The notes under the pieces were generated by a model. That model had not been told where the DNA came from, did no database searches, and saw only the letters and a list, made by a program, of their open reading frames with translations. The position numbers were made by a program, and so were the translations under genes. From NCBI GenBank assembly GCA_964472395.1, contig CAYYMM010000005.1, positions 1-64,000 on the forward strand: 64,000 bases of DNA, in the 5' to 3' direction. Origin of the DNA: CALFER01 sp964472395. Lineage in GTDB: Bacteria > CSSED10-310 > CALFER01. Within the stretch, counting starts at the first letter, position 1. Each line of letters opens with the position of its first letter. Below are positions 44,149-53,033 of this stretch, piece after piece.

Positions 44149-44448
44149 GTGACATTGTTCGGAGGTGGCGGATTTGTCCGTTGGGTACTTTCTCCGTTTG
44201 TCCTTCTGCTTGCTGTCGTCATGCCTCTTGTTATTGACGGGTGGACGTTCGGTAATGTGGTGTTGATCGGTGTCATGGAACTGATGTGCGTTTGCTTGCT
44301 TGCCGGTTTCTGGTTACCTTCACGTAGAGGATTTTGGGCGTTTCGAGTTCTTGCGGGTTTGGTTGTTCTTGCTTACTCGACCTATTTTTTTACCGAGTGC
44401 TTTTATAGCGGCAAGCGACTCACCGTCACCGGTCGGCGAGATGCTTGA
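44149..44448 (+). CDS. Small hydrophobic membrane protein
   Basis: The 99-residue frame has three hydrophobic spans (WVLSPFVLLLAVVMPLVI, FGNVVLIGVMELMCVCLLAG, FRVLAGLVVLAYSTYFFTEC) and a short basic tail. The GTG at 44149 has only a weak GGG upstream, and no better start is present. No homologous family is recognised. It lies 54 bases after the large surface-protein gene on the same strand. Confidence 0.5.
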   Translation: MTLFGGGGFVRWVLSPFVLLLAVVMPLVIDGWTFGNVVLIGVMELMCVCLLAGFWLPSRRGFWAFRVLAGLVVLAYSTYFFTECFYSGKRLTVTGRRDA

Positions 44449-44613
44449 AAGATTGAGATATGCCAAGCGCGACACCGAACAAACCATGTGCAGTGAACCC
44501 GATGATGGCGCTTCGGGTTGCAATCGAGGATCAGTGGCGCCGGGTCACTGATCTGGAACGTTCGGCGACATGCAATCACCATCAGCGCCACTTCACAATA
44601 TTGGAGACGAAAT

Positions 44614-44802
44614 ATGACAAAGTGCCCGCACTGCAAGAAACCCGTCACTCTGAATGAAAAAACTGCCTCCTCCGAGGCCAAACCAGTTCGCAAAGAAGTG
44701 GTCGGAAAGGTAAAGAAGGAAGTTATGTATTCCTGTCCGCATTGTGACTGCGTCTTGGGCTTCAGCTTCTTCTTTGGAGGCGTAATGACAGGCCGCCCAT
44801 GA
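44614..44802 (+). CDS. Small zinc-ribbon protein
   Basis: The 62-residue protein has two CPHC motifs (TKCPHCKKP and YSCPHCDCVLG) separated by a basic linker, and a hydrophobic end (FSFFFGGVMTG). It looks like a stand-alone treble-clef or zinc-ribbon protein. GGAG is placed 6 bases before the ATG at 44614; the longer frame upstream has no ribosome site. The function is unknown. Confidence 0.6.
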   Translation: MTKCPHCKKPVTLNEKTASSEAKPVRKEVVGKVKKEVMYSCPHCDCVLGFSFFFGGVMTGRP

Positions 44803-44937
44803 TGAGATCGCCTCGTGCGCTCCTCCGCTCCTGTCGGCGGCGGTTGCGTAAATGCGCACGATACCCTTTAACCGGACCCGGTTTGCGGTCATCCGTTTCG
44901 AGGGATTTGACCCGGCGCGATAATCAGGAGGTGTTCA

Positions 44938-45510
44938 ATGGACAATCTGAACGGATTCAGACATGTCCCAAGAGACTGGCGCTATCGGGAAGTACCGGAT
45001 TGGGCACGCAGTCCTGTGGAGGGCGATGCCTGTCATCGGTACTGCCGATGGCTTGCGCAGTACATTCGCTCCCGAGATTTTCCGATGAACGAAGCACAAA
45101 CGCGATATGCCGATTCATGGACTGACAAGACGCCTGCCGGAATCGCCGTCGACCTTGCCGATTCACTTGGCTATCTGATAGGGATTCGAGACACACTCGA
45201 GGAATACGCTCGACGGGATACGCCATACGCTGAGGTTGAACAGCAGGAGCGCGAACGCTGGCAGGAAGCCTACGAAGCGGACCCAGAAGTCACGGAGCCG
45301 TTCGAGCAATGGAAGACAGCCGAGGACGACTACAGGAGAATCTGCCAGGAAACACGAGAATCTGATGCACTTGCGGAAGAACTGCCGCACGCGGATATTG
45401 GCATCCGACCGCTCCTGGCCCTGGCTGTGAAACAGTGTGCAACCGATTCAGAGGCTGAACAGCTCGTGCGATTCTTCTATGACACATTTCAGGAATCATC
45501 GAGCAAATGA
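44938..45510 (+). CDS. Hypothetical protein, acidic helical
   Basis: The 190-residue protein is rich in Glu, Arg and Tyr (VEQQERERWQEAYEADPEVT) and predicted mostly helical. No signal peptide, membrane span or known motif is visible. AGGAGG lies 6 bases before the ATG, so translation is well supported. Upstream is an AACCGG/CCGGTT inverted repeat (44870-44883). No neighbour suggests a role. Confidence 0.6.
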   Translation: MDNLNGFRHVPRDWRYREVPDWARSPVEGDACHRYCRWLAQYIRSRDFPMNEAQTRYADSWTDKTPAGIAVDLADSLGYLIGIRDTLEEYARRDTPYAEVEQQERERWQEAYEADPEVTEPFEQWKTAEDDYRRICQETRESDALAEELPHADIGIRPLLALAVKQCATDSEAEQLVRFFYDTFQESSSK

Positions 45511-45806
45511 TACCAGATGCAACCAGGAGTATATCGCCTCGCGCCGACCGTCAGCCATGACGCGGATCTGATCGCTTGAAAAATCTGAACTCTCAAGCCT
45601 ATACGAAGATCAATCGCAGTTAAAAATGCCCGGGCACAGCACTCGGATGCTATGACGATCGCGCTTTTTTATCATCAAGCGAGGCAGCTAACCGATTGCT
45701 AATCGAAGCCACATTACCAATCGTTGAATCGGAGGTATAGATCAGCATGCAGGAGGCTGGTTCTGGATGATTCACCTCGCAACTGGCAAACGATCTGGAG
45801 GAGATC
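45511..45806. other. Intergenic stretch of 296 bases
   Basis: No convincing gene, RNA or repeat is seen. A TTGAAA...TATACG pair near 45578-45607 is promoter-like but lies 200 bases from the next start. Confidence 0.3.
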
Positions 45807-46388
45807 ATGAATAAGAGAACGCTCGTAATCATCGGATTACTGATCAGCATTTTTTGGGTACTTCAAGTTTCTGCATCTGAGATGGACTGGAGCAAACCGG
45901 TTCTGATCGAAGTTCCCGAAATGCCCAAGTTGCCATCCAATATGCCGAATCTGAAACTCAAAGGAACGACCACTATTCGTGTTGAAATCAATGACATGGG
46001 GCTGATTTCCAACAGCCATACAATGATGTCAACCGGTTCTGAAAAGCTGGATCGCTGCATTCATGACTGGATCAAGGATTGGAAGTATCTGCCGCGACTC
46101 GAGGATAACCGCCCGGTCGGAGGCTTCAGTGTTGTTGTGATCAATTTCGACCTGCAGAATCAATCATTCAAAGCACCATCTCCTCTCAGTGAACCAATAC
46201 TCATTCCTGATGTTCTGGCAAACGTCCTGCTCCAGGCGGGTCAGTTAAAAAGCAAAATCAGTCATCCTGCTGATTTGAACACGGCGCCTGACCACAACCA
46301 ATCGTCATCCAGCCCGTCGTGTGGAACACAAAACTCCTCAACTGAAGGGGTCAGCAGCCACAGCACAGTCAGTACGATTGTTCTTTGA
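45807..46388 (+). CDS. Secreted TonB-C-terminal-like protein
   Basis: The 193-residue protein has a signal peptide (RTLVIIGLLISIFWVLQVSA). The segment GTTTIRVEINDMGLISNSHT, then STGSEKLDRCIHDWIKDWKY and VVVINFDL, matches the TonB C-terminal (energy-transducer) fold: GxVxVxxxID.G, a Ser-Gly turn, W-hydrophobic-P and F at the end. It lacks a Pro-rich spacer and a membrane anchor other than the signal, so it is an isolated periplasmic domain rather than a full TonB. The C-terminal ~60 residues are Ser/Gln-rich. GGAGGAG precedes the ATG. Confidence 0.7.
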   Translation: MNKRTLVIIGLLISIFWVLQVSASEMDWSKPVLIEVPEMPKLPSNMPNLKLKGTTTIRVEINDMGLISNSHTMMSTGSEKLDRCIHDWIKDWKYLPRLEDNRPVGGFSVVVINFDLQNQSFKAPSPLSEPILIPDVLANVLLQAGQLKSKISHPADLNTAPDHNQSSSSPSCGTQNSSTEGVSSHSTVSTIVL

Positions 46389-46632
46389 TGTGAACAGAGG
46401 TTGAGGCAGTTCGGAAATTCGAAACAGGCGGTTATTCCGGAATCCAAACATTGAGTTGGCGATCGATTCTGATGGGTCTGTTTTGACAAGAAGCACGAAA
46501 TAACGAGTCTTCGGTATCCTTGAGAACAGAAAATGAAACTGAAGGAATCACGGAGAACAACAACCGATGAGAACTTTTCGCGGGGTTTTTAAGGCAAGGA
46601 TGAACAACTCATTGATTTGGAGGGTATACAAT

Positions 46633-48300
46633 ATGATTCAAGGAATCACGTTATCCCGAAGTTGCATTTTTCTATTCTTGCTGATCGTATGCCGATTGGT
46701 TCAGGCGGCTGAAATCCATGTGCCGGCTGATTTTCCGACGATTCAGGAAGGATTGTCAGCAGCCCAATCCGGGGATTCTGTAATTGTCGCTGCCGGTGTA
46801 TATCAGGAGAACATTATCTGGCCGACGATCGATGGCATTCGGCTGTCCGGTGAGGATCCAAATGCAACGATTGTTAGGGGGGATGGTTCGGCACGGTGTC
46901 TATCCTGCACACACCCGTGTTCAATCACACTACATATAGAAAATCTGATCTTTGAAAATGGTGGTGATCTCCAATACGGTTTTTTTGGCGGTGGCGTTTT
47001 TGTCGAGAATTCAAACTTCAGTATTGAGAATTGCTGGTTCCGCAATAATGAATCCGGAATGGGATCCCTGGCTGTGCGCAATAGTGTCTATTACATCAGG
47101 CAGTGCAGATTTACAGGAAACACCGCAGCTCCAATGCAGAGTGAAACTGGTGGTGCCGGCTTATATGCAGAGGGATCCGGATTAGCTACAGAGTGCTCCT
47201 TCGAGGGAAACACAATTCTGTACGGTGACGGTTCGGGAGCCTTTATCAAAGGTGACTCTGTGATTGACCGTTGTACGTTCAAAGACAACCAGCGGGAGTA
47301 TAGCGACTCACTGGGAGGTGCTCTGGCCATCGGATATGGGAACACCATCGTTCAGAATTGCATCTTTATAGAAAATAGTGGTCCTGCCAGTGCATTGCTG
47401 ATACTGGGATCCTGCGAAGTTATCAACAACCTGTTTGTTGATAATCAAGGCGAAAGTGAGAATTTTGGTGGCACGATCGTCGTTGGAGTATCGGCGAGTA
47501 TCCGGTTCAATACCTTCACAGATAACACAAATGCGAGTCTCTTTTTTCTTTCAACAGGCAATGAAAGTGACGTACACCACAATATCCTCGACAAGTCGGT
47601 GGAGTATCTGGGCGGAAGCGAACCAAACACTGTCTCTTTCCACCACAATGATTACTGGCCCGCCGCCTTGCCGGACGTGCCAGGAGAAGGTGAATTCAGA
47701 GCATCGCCTCAATTCGTTCAAGGTGTTCTGGGCGGTTGTTATCTGAGCCAAGTTTCGGCCGGGCAGCCCGGAACAAGTCCTTGCGTCGATGCCGGCATGG
47801 CTGCTGCGACACCGCCGGACGGCACAACGGCCACCAATGAGATACCTGATACAGCTTTACCGGACATTGGGTATCATTATCCTTTTTCGGATCCACCACC
47901 TCCGCCTGAGACCCCGACTCCCGAAATGACCCCTGTGCCATCTGATTGCACAGAACCAGGGGTCACTATCGAAATGCCAGCGAAACTGTATCATGAAGGG
48001 GATGTCTGCTGGTGCGACGTCATGATCTGCAATCCGGATCAGAACGCTTACGAAGATATCCCGTTGTTTGTTGTCCTTGATGTTTACGGGGCCTTTTACT
48101 TTGCACCGGGATGGAGTCCTTTCGATTACATCCTGACTACCGTTCAACCGGGGTTGTCCCGCCGGGAGGTCATCCCACCCTTTTACTGGCCATCCGGCGC
48201 TGGTAATGTGGAAACCGCCGTCTGTTACTCAGCCATGACAAACCCACAAATGACCGAACTTTTAGGACGGATGGATACCTGGATATTCAGTTGGAACTGA
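46633..48300 (+). CDS. Secreted right-handed beta-helix protein with Pro-Thr linker
   Basis: A signal peptide (LSRSCIFLFLLIVCRLVQA) leads into EIHVPADFPTIQEGLSAAQS, the common start of pectate-lyase-like beta-helix domains. Repeated short strands follow (RCTFKDNQRE, IVQNCIFIENSG, IRFNTFTDNT). A linker PPPPPETPTPEMTPVP joins a C-terminal beta-sandwich (~100 residues, ends WIFSWN). Such proteins bind or cleave polysaccharides; no catalytic site can be assigned. The mature length is ~535 residues. I chose the ATG at 46633 because GGAGG lies upstream and the signal peptide starts there; an in-frame ATG at 46567 adds 22 unlikely residues. Confidence 0.75.
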   Translation: MIQGITLSRSCIFLFLLIVCRLVQAAEIHVPADFPTIQEGLSAAQSGDSVIVAAGVYQENIIWPTIDGIRLSGEDPNATIVRGDGSARCLSCTHPCSITLHIENLIFENGGDLQYGFFGGGVFVENSNFSIENCWFRNNESGMGSLAVRNSVYYIRQCRFTGNTAAPMQSETGGAGLYAEGSGLATECSFEGNTILYGDGSGAFIKGDSVIDRCTFKDNQREYSDSLGGALAIGYGNTIVQNCIFIENSGPASALLILGSCEVINNLFVDNQGESENFGGTIVVGVSASIRFNTFTDNTNASLFFLSTGNESDVHHNILDKSVEYLGGSEPNTVSFHHNDYWPAALPDVPGEGEFRASPQFVQGVLGGCYLSQVSAGQPGTSPCVDAGMAAATPPDGTTATNEIPDTALPDIGYHYPFSDPPPPPETPTPEMTPVPSDCTEPGVTIEMPAKLYHEGDVCWCDVMICNPDQNAYEDIPLFVVLDVYGAFYFAPGWSPFDYILTTVQPGLSRREVIPPFYWPSGAGNVETAVCYSAMTNPQMTELLGRMDTWIFSWN

Positions 48301-48376
48301 GATGCCTGGTCGGTTGCACGAGATAGAATCATCAGTTAAACTGCGCAAGGATCACAACGATAATGGGAGGTAACAC

Positions 48377-48799
48377 ATGCTGTTCGTGACACTGCTCGGA
48401 GTGACATTCCTGATTGCACTGGCTGTTTCATATATCACCGCGCGGATATTCCGCACCCCGATCGACTCCATCCTCGAACGGATTATCTCGGATGTGATCA
48501 GCCAGGCATGGTCTAAATACATCCGTTTCGCCATCTACGTCACCGGTATCTCGAGCGGCGTGAACCTCTGGAAGATCGAACAGTATATCAACCCCCCTCA
48601 GTACAAAGACGGCACGATTATAGAACTGACAAAAGTCCGTTGGGTCCTGGAAGTCTATCGAACCGTGATCGAGACACTCCAGGGTATCGCATGGATGCTT
48701 CTGGTTTTCTTCGTCGTTGCTCTGATCGCATTCGTCATCGTACGCATTTTTGAGCTCAGGAAAAAAGCCATCGAACAACCTGCTGAACCTAACATTTGA
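48377..48799 (+). CDS. Small membrane protein, unassigned
   Basis: The 140-residue protein has two clear membrane spans (LFVTLLGVTFLIALAVSYIT and GIAWMLLVFFVVALIAFVIV) around a ~65-residue soluble part (ILERIISDVISQAWSKYIRF onwards) and a basic C-terminal tail. It may be an inner-membrane scaffold. GGGAGG lies 6 bases before the ATG. No family is recognised. Confidence 0.65.
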   Translation: MLFVTLLGVTFLIALAVSYITARIFRTPIDSILERIISDVISQAWSKYIRFAIYVTGISSGVNLWKIEQYINPPQYKDGTIIELTKVRWVLEVYRTVIETLQGIAWMLLVFFVVALIAFVIVRIFELRKKAIEQPAEPNI

Positions 48800-48904
48800 A
48801 ACACTTGGGAATCCGCAGCGACTTTTCCCTCCTCTCGATTTCCATGTTGAAAGTGTGAACAAGGGGGGCAAGTCACCGATGCCAGTTGGCATAACAGGAG
48901 TCAC

Positions 48905-49450
48905 ATGCTACTGCACCTTCATCATATTGCGATTCTGTTGCGATCGCTGGAGATCGTCGAAAAGTCACTGCCGGGAGACCTGGAGCGTCTGAAGGTCGAA
49001 TCATTTCCGGCTGAAGGAACCAATGAACAGTACATCGATCTTGATCCGAGTGGCCGCCCATGCCTTCTGCTGATCGAAGCAATCGGCGAAGGCCCCTACC
49101 GGAGAGCCCTTTCGAAACGGGGTCCCGGAATTCACCATCTCGGATTGGTGACTGATAATCTCGACGCTGCCGTCGGCCATTTCTCCGGAGAACGCCTCCT
49201 TATCCATCCGTTTTCAATGAAATCGATCACTCAACGGGTCATCTGGATGTGCCGACCGGGCGTTCCCTTTCTCGTCGAGATCATTGAAAAACAGGAACTG
49301 GATCATGATCCGCCACCAGCCGTTCATCTTGAGTTCCCTGTTGCCACCGATGCGATTTTTCCACGTATTCCCGGAGTATCGATGCGTTGGACTGAAAACC
49401 CGTGGATGACAGTTTCATCAAACACGAGTTCATTCAATATTGATCCGTAG
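48905..49450 (+). CDS. VOC/glyoxalase-superfamily protein
   Basis: The 181-residue protein has a vicinal-oxygen-chelate layout: LHHIAILLRSLE, LLLIEAIGEG, GIHHLGLVTDNLDAAV and PFLVEIIEKQ supply the two His and two Glu positions of a metal site. Methylmalonyl-CoA epimerases and glyoxalases share this pattern. A C-terminal ~40 residues (SMRWTENPWMTVSSN) are extra. AGGAG precedes the ATG at 48905. It is probably an isomerase or metal-binding protein; the substrate is not visible. Confidence 0.72.
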   Translation: MLLHLHHIAILLRSLEIVEKSLPGDLERLKVESFPAEGTNEQYIDLDPSGRPCLLLIEAIGEGPYRRALSKRGPGIHHLGLVTDNLDAAVGHFSGERLLIHPFSMKSITQRVIWMCRPGVPFLVEIIEKQELDHDPPPAVHLEFPVATDAIFPRIPGVSMRWTENPWMTVSSNTSSFNIDP

Positions 49451-49686
49451 CCGAAAAGCGATTGCTCGATCGGATCTCACGGATGAGCATATTCATGCTG
49501 CACCAAATCTCGACAGGACGCGCCGGTGTAACTACACTGCAATCACTGGCGGATGGGTAATAAGTCATGTCGCTGTAAGGGCGGAAGCGAACACTATCTG
49601 GCGAAGTCTGATAGGATCATCACGAAAACCTGACTTCGACGATCTGAATCCGCGTCCGCCTGTGATAGGTCACGTAAGGAGGAATC

Positions 49687-50532
49687 ATGAGCCTTGTTTT
49701 CAGAGCGCCTGATAAAGCTGTTCAGTTCGCTGTCGAGCAACTCAAGAACGACGGCATCGTGCACCCCGACGCTGCCTTCAATCCGCATGCTCCCGGGAAC
49801 CTCCGCCGTGAGATTACCTATTACGATCGTGACTTCATGGGTCGTTTGGGCCGGACACCCGCAGAGGCAGAGGTCGTCGATGCCGCACTGGGCATGCTCA
49901 GGACCCACAACCTGGTCGATGAAGCGGCAGCCTATGATGCCATGGCTTTCGACAGATACAGAGTCGAGGTGAAGACGATTTTCTCGGGATCGTGGACCTC
50001 CCTCTCGCCGACGATGGAACGGTTGATGTACATGCTCACCAGTGTCAAACGCCCCCGGCACCTGCTCGAACTGGGCAGCTTCTGGGGATACACACTTGCA
50101 TGGTTCGCGGGCCCCTGCGTGGGTACCGATCGGGTATACGCCGCGGAGAGAGTGATCGGGATCGATACCGATCGCATGATGACCGGGAAGGCGAAAGAGA
50201 ATTTCGCGCGCTTACCCCACTCCGATGTCGTGGAACTCATGATCGGGGACGCCCGGTCAATCCTTCCGGATCTTCCGGGACCGTTCGATTTCGTCTACCT
50301 CGAGGCAAAGAACGACAATGCCCTGGAACCTGAAGGCCTGTATCTGCAGCTCCTCACTGAATTATACGACAAGCTTGTCCCGGGTGCCTGGGTGATTGCA
50401 CATGACAGCCTGGATTGGTCGTTTGCCTCCGAGATGGCAGAGTATCTGCGCTTCGTCCGGAACAGTGGTCGTTTCACAGAGAGTGTCTCGTTTGAAATTG
50501 ACCAGTACGGTCTTGAACTGTCTGTGAAGTGA
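49687..50532 (+). CDS. SAM-dependent methyltransferase (O-methyltransferase type)
   Basis: The core SAM-binding site is HLLELGSFWGYTLAWFAGP, followed by VIGIDTDRMMTGKAKENF and ELMIGDARSILPDLPGPFDF with VYLEAK. The C-terminal part ends with WVIAHDSLDWSFASEM. The first ~100 residues form a helical extension, so it is longer (281) than minimal O-methyltransferases. The substrate is unknown. AAGGAGG lies 5 bases before the ATG. The 236 bases upstream show no recognisable feature. Confidence 0.8.
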   Translation: MSLVFRAPDKAVQFAVEQLKNDGIVHPDAAFNPHAPGNLRREITYYDRDFMGRLGRTPAEAEVVDAALGMLRTHNLVDEAAAYDAMAFDRYRVEVKTIFSGSWTSLSPTMERLMYMLTSVKRPRHLLELGSFWGYTLAWFAGPCVGTDRVYAAERVIGIDTDRMMTGKAKENFARLPHSDVVELMIGDARSILPDLPGPFDFVYLEAKNDNALEPEGLYLQLLTELYDKLVPGAWVIAHDSLDWSFASEMAEYLRFVRNSGRFTESVSFEIDQYGLELSVK

Positions 50533-50636
50533 GACCGGAAACTGTCGATGCGACGATACTCGTTTCCGCTGGCTTCTTGAGAGATGATACCGGATGCGAT
50601 ACGCTCGACCAGGTTTGCATCAAGGAGGTTTGTTTA

Positions 50637-51383
50637 ATGGACATACCGCGGATTTTCAACATCTCTGAAAGCGCTCACCGTATTCACAACCCGATCACAC
50701 CCGAAAAACTTGCAACGCTCGGGGCGGCATTGCGTCTGGAACCGGGTACCCGAGTGCTCGATCTCGGCAGCGGTTCGGGGGAAATGCTGTGCACCTGGGC
50801 ACGCGATCACGGCATCACCGGCACCGGCATCGACATGAGCGCGTTGTTCACCGAACAGGCGAAACACCGCGCGGTCGAACTCGGCGTCGCCGACAAAGTC
50901 ACCTTCATCCACGGGGATGCCGCCGGTTATGTCTCGGAGGAGAAGGCCGGCGTGGCAGCCTGTATCGGCGCGACCTGGATCGGAGACGGAGTCGTCGGTA
51001 CAATCGAGCTTCTCGCGCGAAGCCTGCTCCCCGGAGGCATCATCCTCGTCGGTGAACCCTTCTGGAGGCAGGTGCCGCCCTCAGAGGAGGTTGCGAAACA
51101 GTGTGAGGCCCACTCGATCGCCGACTTTCTCGTGCTCCCGGAGCGAATCGCGTCTTTCGGCCGCCTCGGCTATGACGTCGTCGAGATGGTTCTCGCAGAC
51201 CAGGATGGCTGGGATCGATACGAAGCGGCCAAATGGCTCACCATGCGCCGATGGCTGGAAGCCAATCCGGATGACGCGTTCGCCGGGGATGTTCGAGCGC
51301 AATTGACGACGGAACCCGAGCGTTACTCTGCCTATACGCGTGAATATGTCGGCTGGGGTGTGTTCGCGCTGATGCAACGCTGA
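50637..51383 (+). CDS. Class I SAM-dependent methyltransferase
   Basis: Motif I is VLDLGSGSGEMLCTWA; GTGIDMSALFTEQAK is the post-I region and FIHGDAAGYV the adenine-binding loop. SLLPGGIILVGEPFW closes the Rossmann core. The protein has 248 residues. The N-terminus MDIPRIFNISESAHRIHNP is common in this small-molecule methyltransferase subfamily. AAGGAGG lies 9 bases before the ATG at 50637; the longer open frame upstream is not needed. The substrate is not predictable. Confidence 0.85.
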   Translation: MDIPRIFNISESAHRIHNPITPEKLATLGAALRLEPGTRVLDLGSGSGEMLCTWARDHGITGTGIDMSALFTEQAKHRAVELGVADKVTFIHGDAAGYVSEEKAGVAACIGATWIGDGVVGTIELLARSLLPGGIILVGEPFWRQVPPSEEVAKQCEAHSIADFLVLPERIASFGRLGYDVVEMVLADQDGWDRYEAAKWLTMRRWLEANPDDAFAGDVRAQLTTEPERYSAYTREYVGWGVFALMQR

Positions 51384-51428
51384 TGCAGGGCCGGGATGAA
51401 TCGGACCCGCGCAAGGGCGAGTGAAACA

Positions 51429-51902
51429 ATGATCAAACCTGTCACGACACAGGATGAAATCGAAGCAACCCGGCTCATGTTCAGCGAATATGCGGATCTG
51501 CTCGGCGTGGATCTTTGTTTTCAGGGCTTTCAGGCGGAACTGGATACGCTCCCTGGCAAGTATGCTCCCCCCGGAGGAATATTGCTGATCGCTGTTCATG
51601 ATGGCGCGCCTGCCGGTTGCGTCGCTGTCCGGGACCTGGAGGATCACGTCTGCGAAATGAAGCGCCTCTTCGTCCGACCGGAATTCCGCGGATTCGGATT
51701 GGGCAGACAACTCGCCGATGCGGCAATTGCATCCGCCCGTGAACTCGGATACTCGATCATGAGGCTGGATACGCTCGATCGACTGACGGAGGCGATGCGA
51801 ATGTATGAGCGACTCGGCTTCCGACGGATTCCGGCTTACTACGAGAATCCTCTTCCGGGAGTGGTATATTGGGAACTGGACCTTCGACATCATGACACCT
51901 GA
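51429..51902 (+). CDS. GNAT family N-acetyltransferase
   Basis: The 157-residue protein has the acetyl-CoA pyrophosphate-binding motif RGFGLGRQLADAAI with the preceding strand MKRLFVRPEF, then YSIMRLDTLDRLTEAMRMYE and LGFRRIPAYYENP. These are the A and B motifs of GNAT enzymes, which acetylate amines using acetyl-CoA. The substrate is unknown. The ATG at 51429 has a weak GGCGAG upstream. Its end overlaps the next gene by 11 bases. Confidence 0.85.
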   Translation: MIKPVTTQDEIEATRLMFSEYADLLGVDLCFQGFQAELDTLPGKYAPPGGILLIAVHDGAPAGCVAVRDLEDHVCEMKRLFVRPEFRGFGLGRQLADAAIASARELGYSIMRLDTLDRLTEAMRMYERLGFRRIPAYYENPLPGVVYWELDLRHHDT

Positions 51903-52986
51903 CTCGAACACTGCCATGACCCCGAATCGGCGGAAAATGCTCAAAATCTGCTCGGATGAAGCCGTTGAGGTGTTCTCCCGCCTGTTTGCCCTGGATTCAG
52001 TACCCGAACGCCCCCTCAAATCCTACTCGGGCTGTCAAAATATCATCTATCCATGTTCCAGAAAGTCGAAACCGCATTTCCTTCGAATCTCATTCCGACC
52101 GGATCGAACTCCGGAGATGATCGCGTCCGAAACCGCTTTCGTTCATTTTCTGGCGGAGGGGGGCGCACCGGTCGCACGGCCGATTGCATCCGAAGAAGGA
52201 AACTTCGTCGAAACTATTGTCGTGAAAGATGTACCGCTGACGGCGGTGCTGTTCACCGAAGCTCCGGGTGATTTTCTGTATCGCCGGAAGTTTCGACTCC
52301 CGCAAGGAACTGAGCCAAGGGATTTCTTTGTCAGACAGGGTGAATTTGCAGGTCGATTTCATGCGCTGAGTGAGCAATATCCTGCGGACCATGTGAGACG
52401 TTTTGACTGGTTGGCCCGACACCGCGACAGCCTGGAATGGGTGCTGCCCGAAACACATGCCGACATCAAAGCGCGTCTCCTCGAGGTCATCGACCGAATC
52501 GCCGTGTTACCTCGCACTGGCCGGAATTTCGGTATTTGTCACAATGATATCAACATCGGCAACTTTACGATCGACTATGATCTGCCGGGATGCAGCATCA
52601 CGCTGTTCGACTTCGACGACTGCGGATGGAACTATTTCATGTATGATGTGGCATGCCTCTGGGAATGCAACACGGGTTGGACCTTCCATATCGATTCTTC
52701 ACAAGGGCGCCGGGATGCCATGGAACGCATCACCGGACGATTGCTCGAAGGATATACCCGGTATCGCTCACTGCCCGATTCTGAAATCGCTTTACTGCCT
52801 CTGTTTCTCAAGGCATGTCATATCGAGAATATCCTGGAGGGGTACCGCGAATTGCACAAGCTCGGACGACGGATCGAGCCGGATGCATCGATTCGATTTC
52901 ATGAGGCGTGCTTGAGCAGGAATGTGGAACATATGGGTTTGTTTGATGAGCTGTTCGATCAGGCGCATCCGTTCGAGATGAGTTAA
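51892..52986 (+). CDS. APH-family aminoglycoside/choline-type phosphotransferase
   Basis: The 364-residue protein has the Brenner motif ICHNDINIGNFTID and the metal motif LFDFDDCGWNYFMYDVA. N-terminal strand features include PHFLRISFRP and AEGGAPVARPI with a later FVETIVV. It probably phosphorylates a hydroxyl group of a small molecule; resistance to an antibiotic is not implied. The start is uncertain because the ATG at 51892 lies inside the GNAT gene and lacks a strong ribosome site; ATGs at 51916 and 51937 are alternatives. It is coupled to the GNAT gene. Confidence 0.78.
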   Translation: MTPDSNTAMTPNRRKMLKICSDEAVEVFSRLFALDSVPERPLKSYSGCQNIIYPCSRKSKPHFLRISFRPDRTPEMIASETAFVHFLAEGGAPVARPIASEEGNFVETIVVKDVPLTAVLFTEAPGDFLYRRKFRLPQGTEPRDFFVRQGEFAGRFHALSEQYPADHVRRFDWLARHRDSLEWVLPETHADIKARLLEVIDRIAVLPRTGRNFGICHNDINIGNFTIDYDLPGCSITLFDFDDCGWNYFMYDVACLWECNTGWTFHIDSSQGRRDAMERITGRLLEGYTRYRSLPDSEIALLPLFLKACHIENILEGYRELHKLGRRIEPDASIRFHEACLSRNVEHMGLFDELFDQAHPFEMS

Positions 52987-53033
52987 TCAGCGTTGACTCA
53001 TATCGCATTGAACGATGGATTCCGCACCCGCTG

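Noticed and set aside
45650..45850. 66-codon minus-strand frame in the gap before the TonB-C-like gene
   Set aside because: It overlaps a well-supported start and shows no ribosome site or domain.
49440..49712. 90-codon plus-strand frame between the VOC and methyltransferase genes
   Set aside because: No ribosome site, no hydrophobic or conserved pattern, and it overlaps both neighbours.
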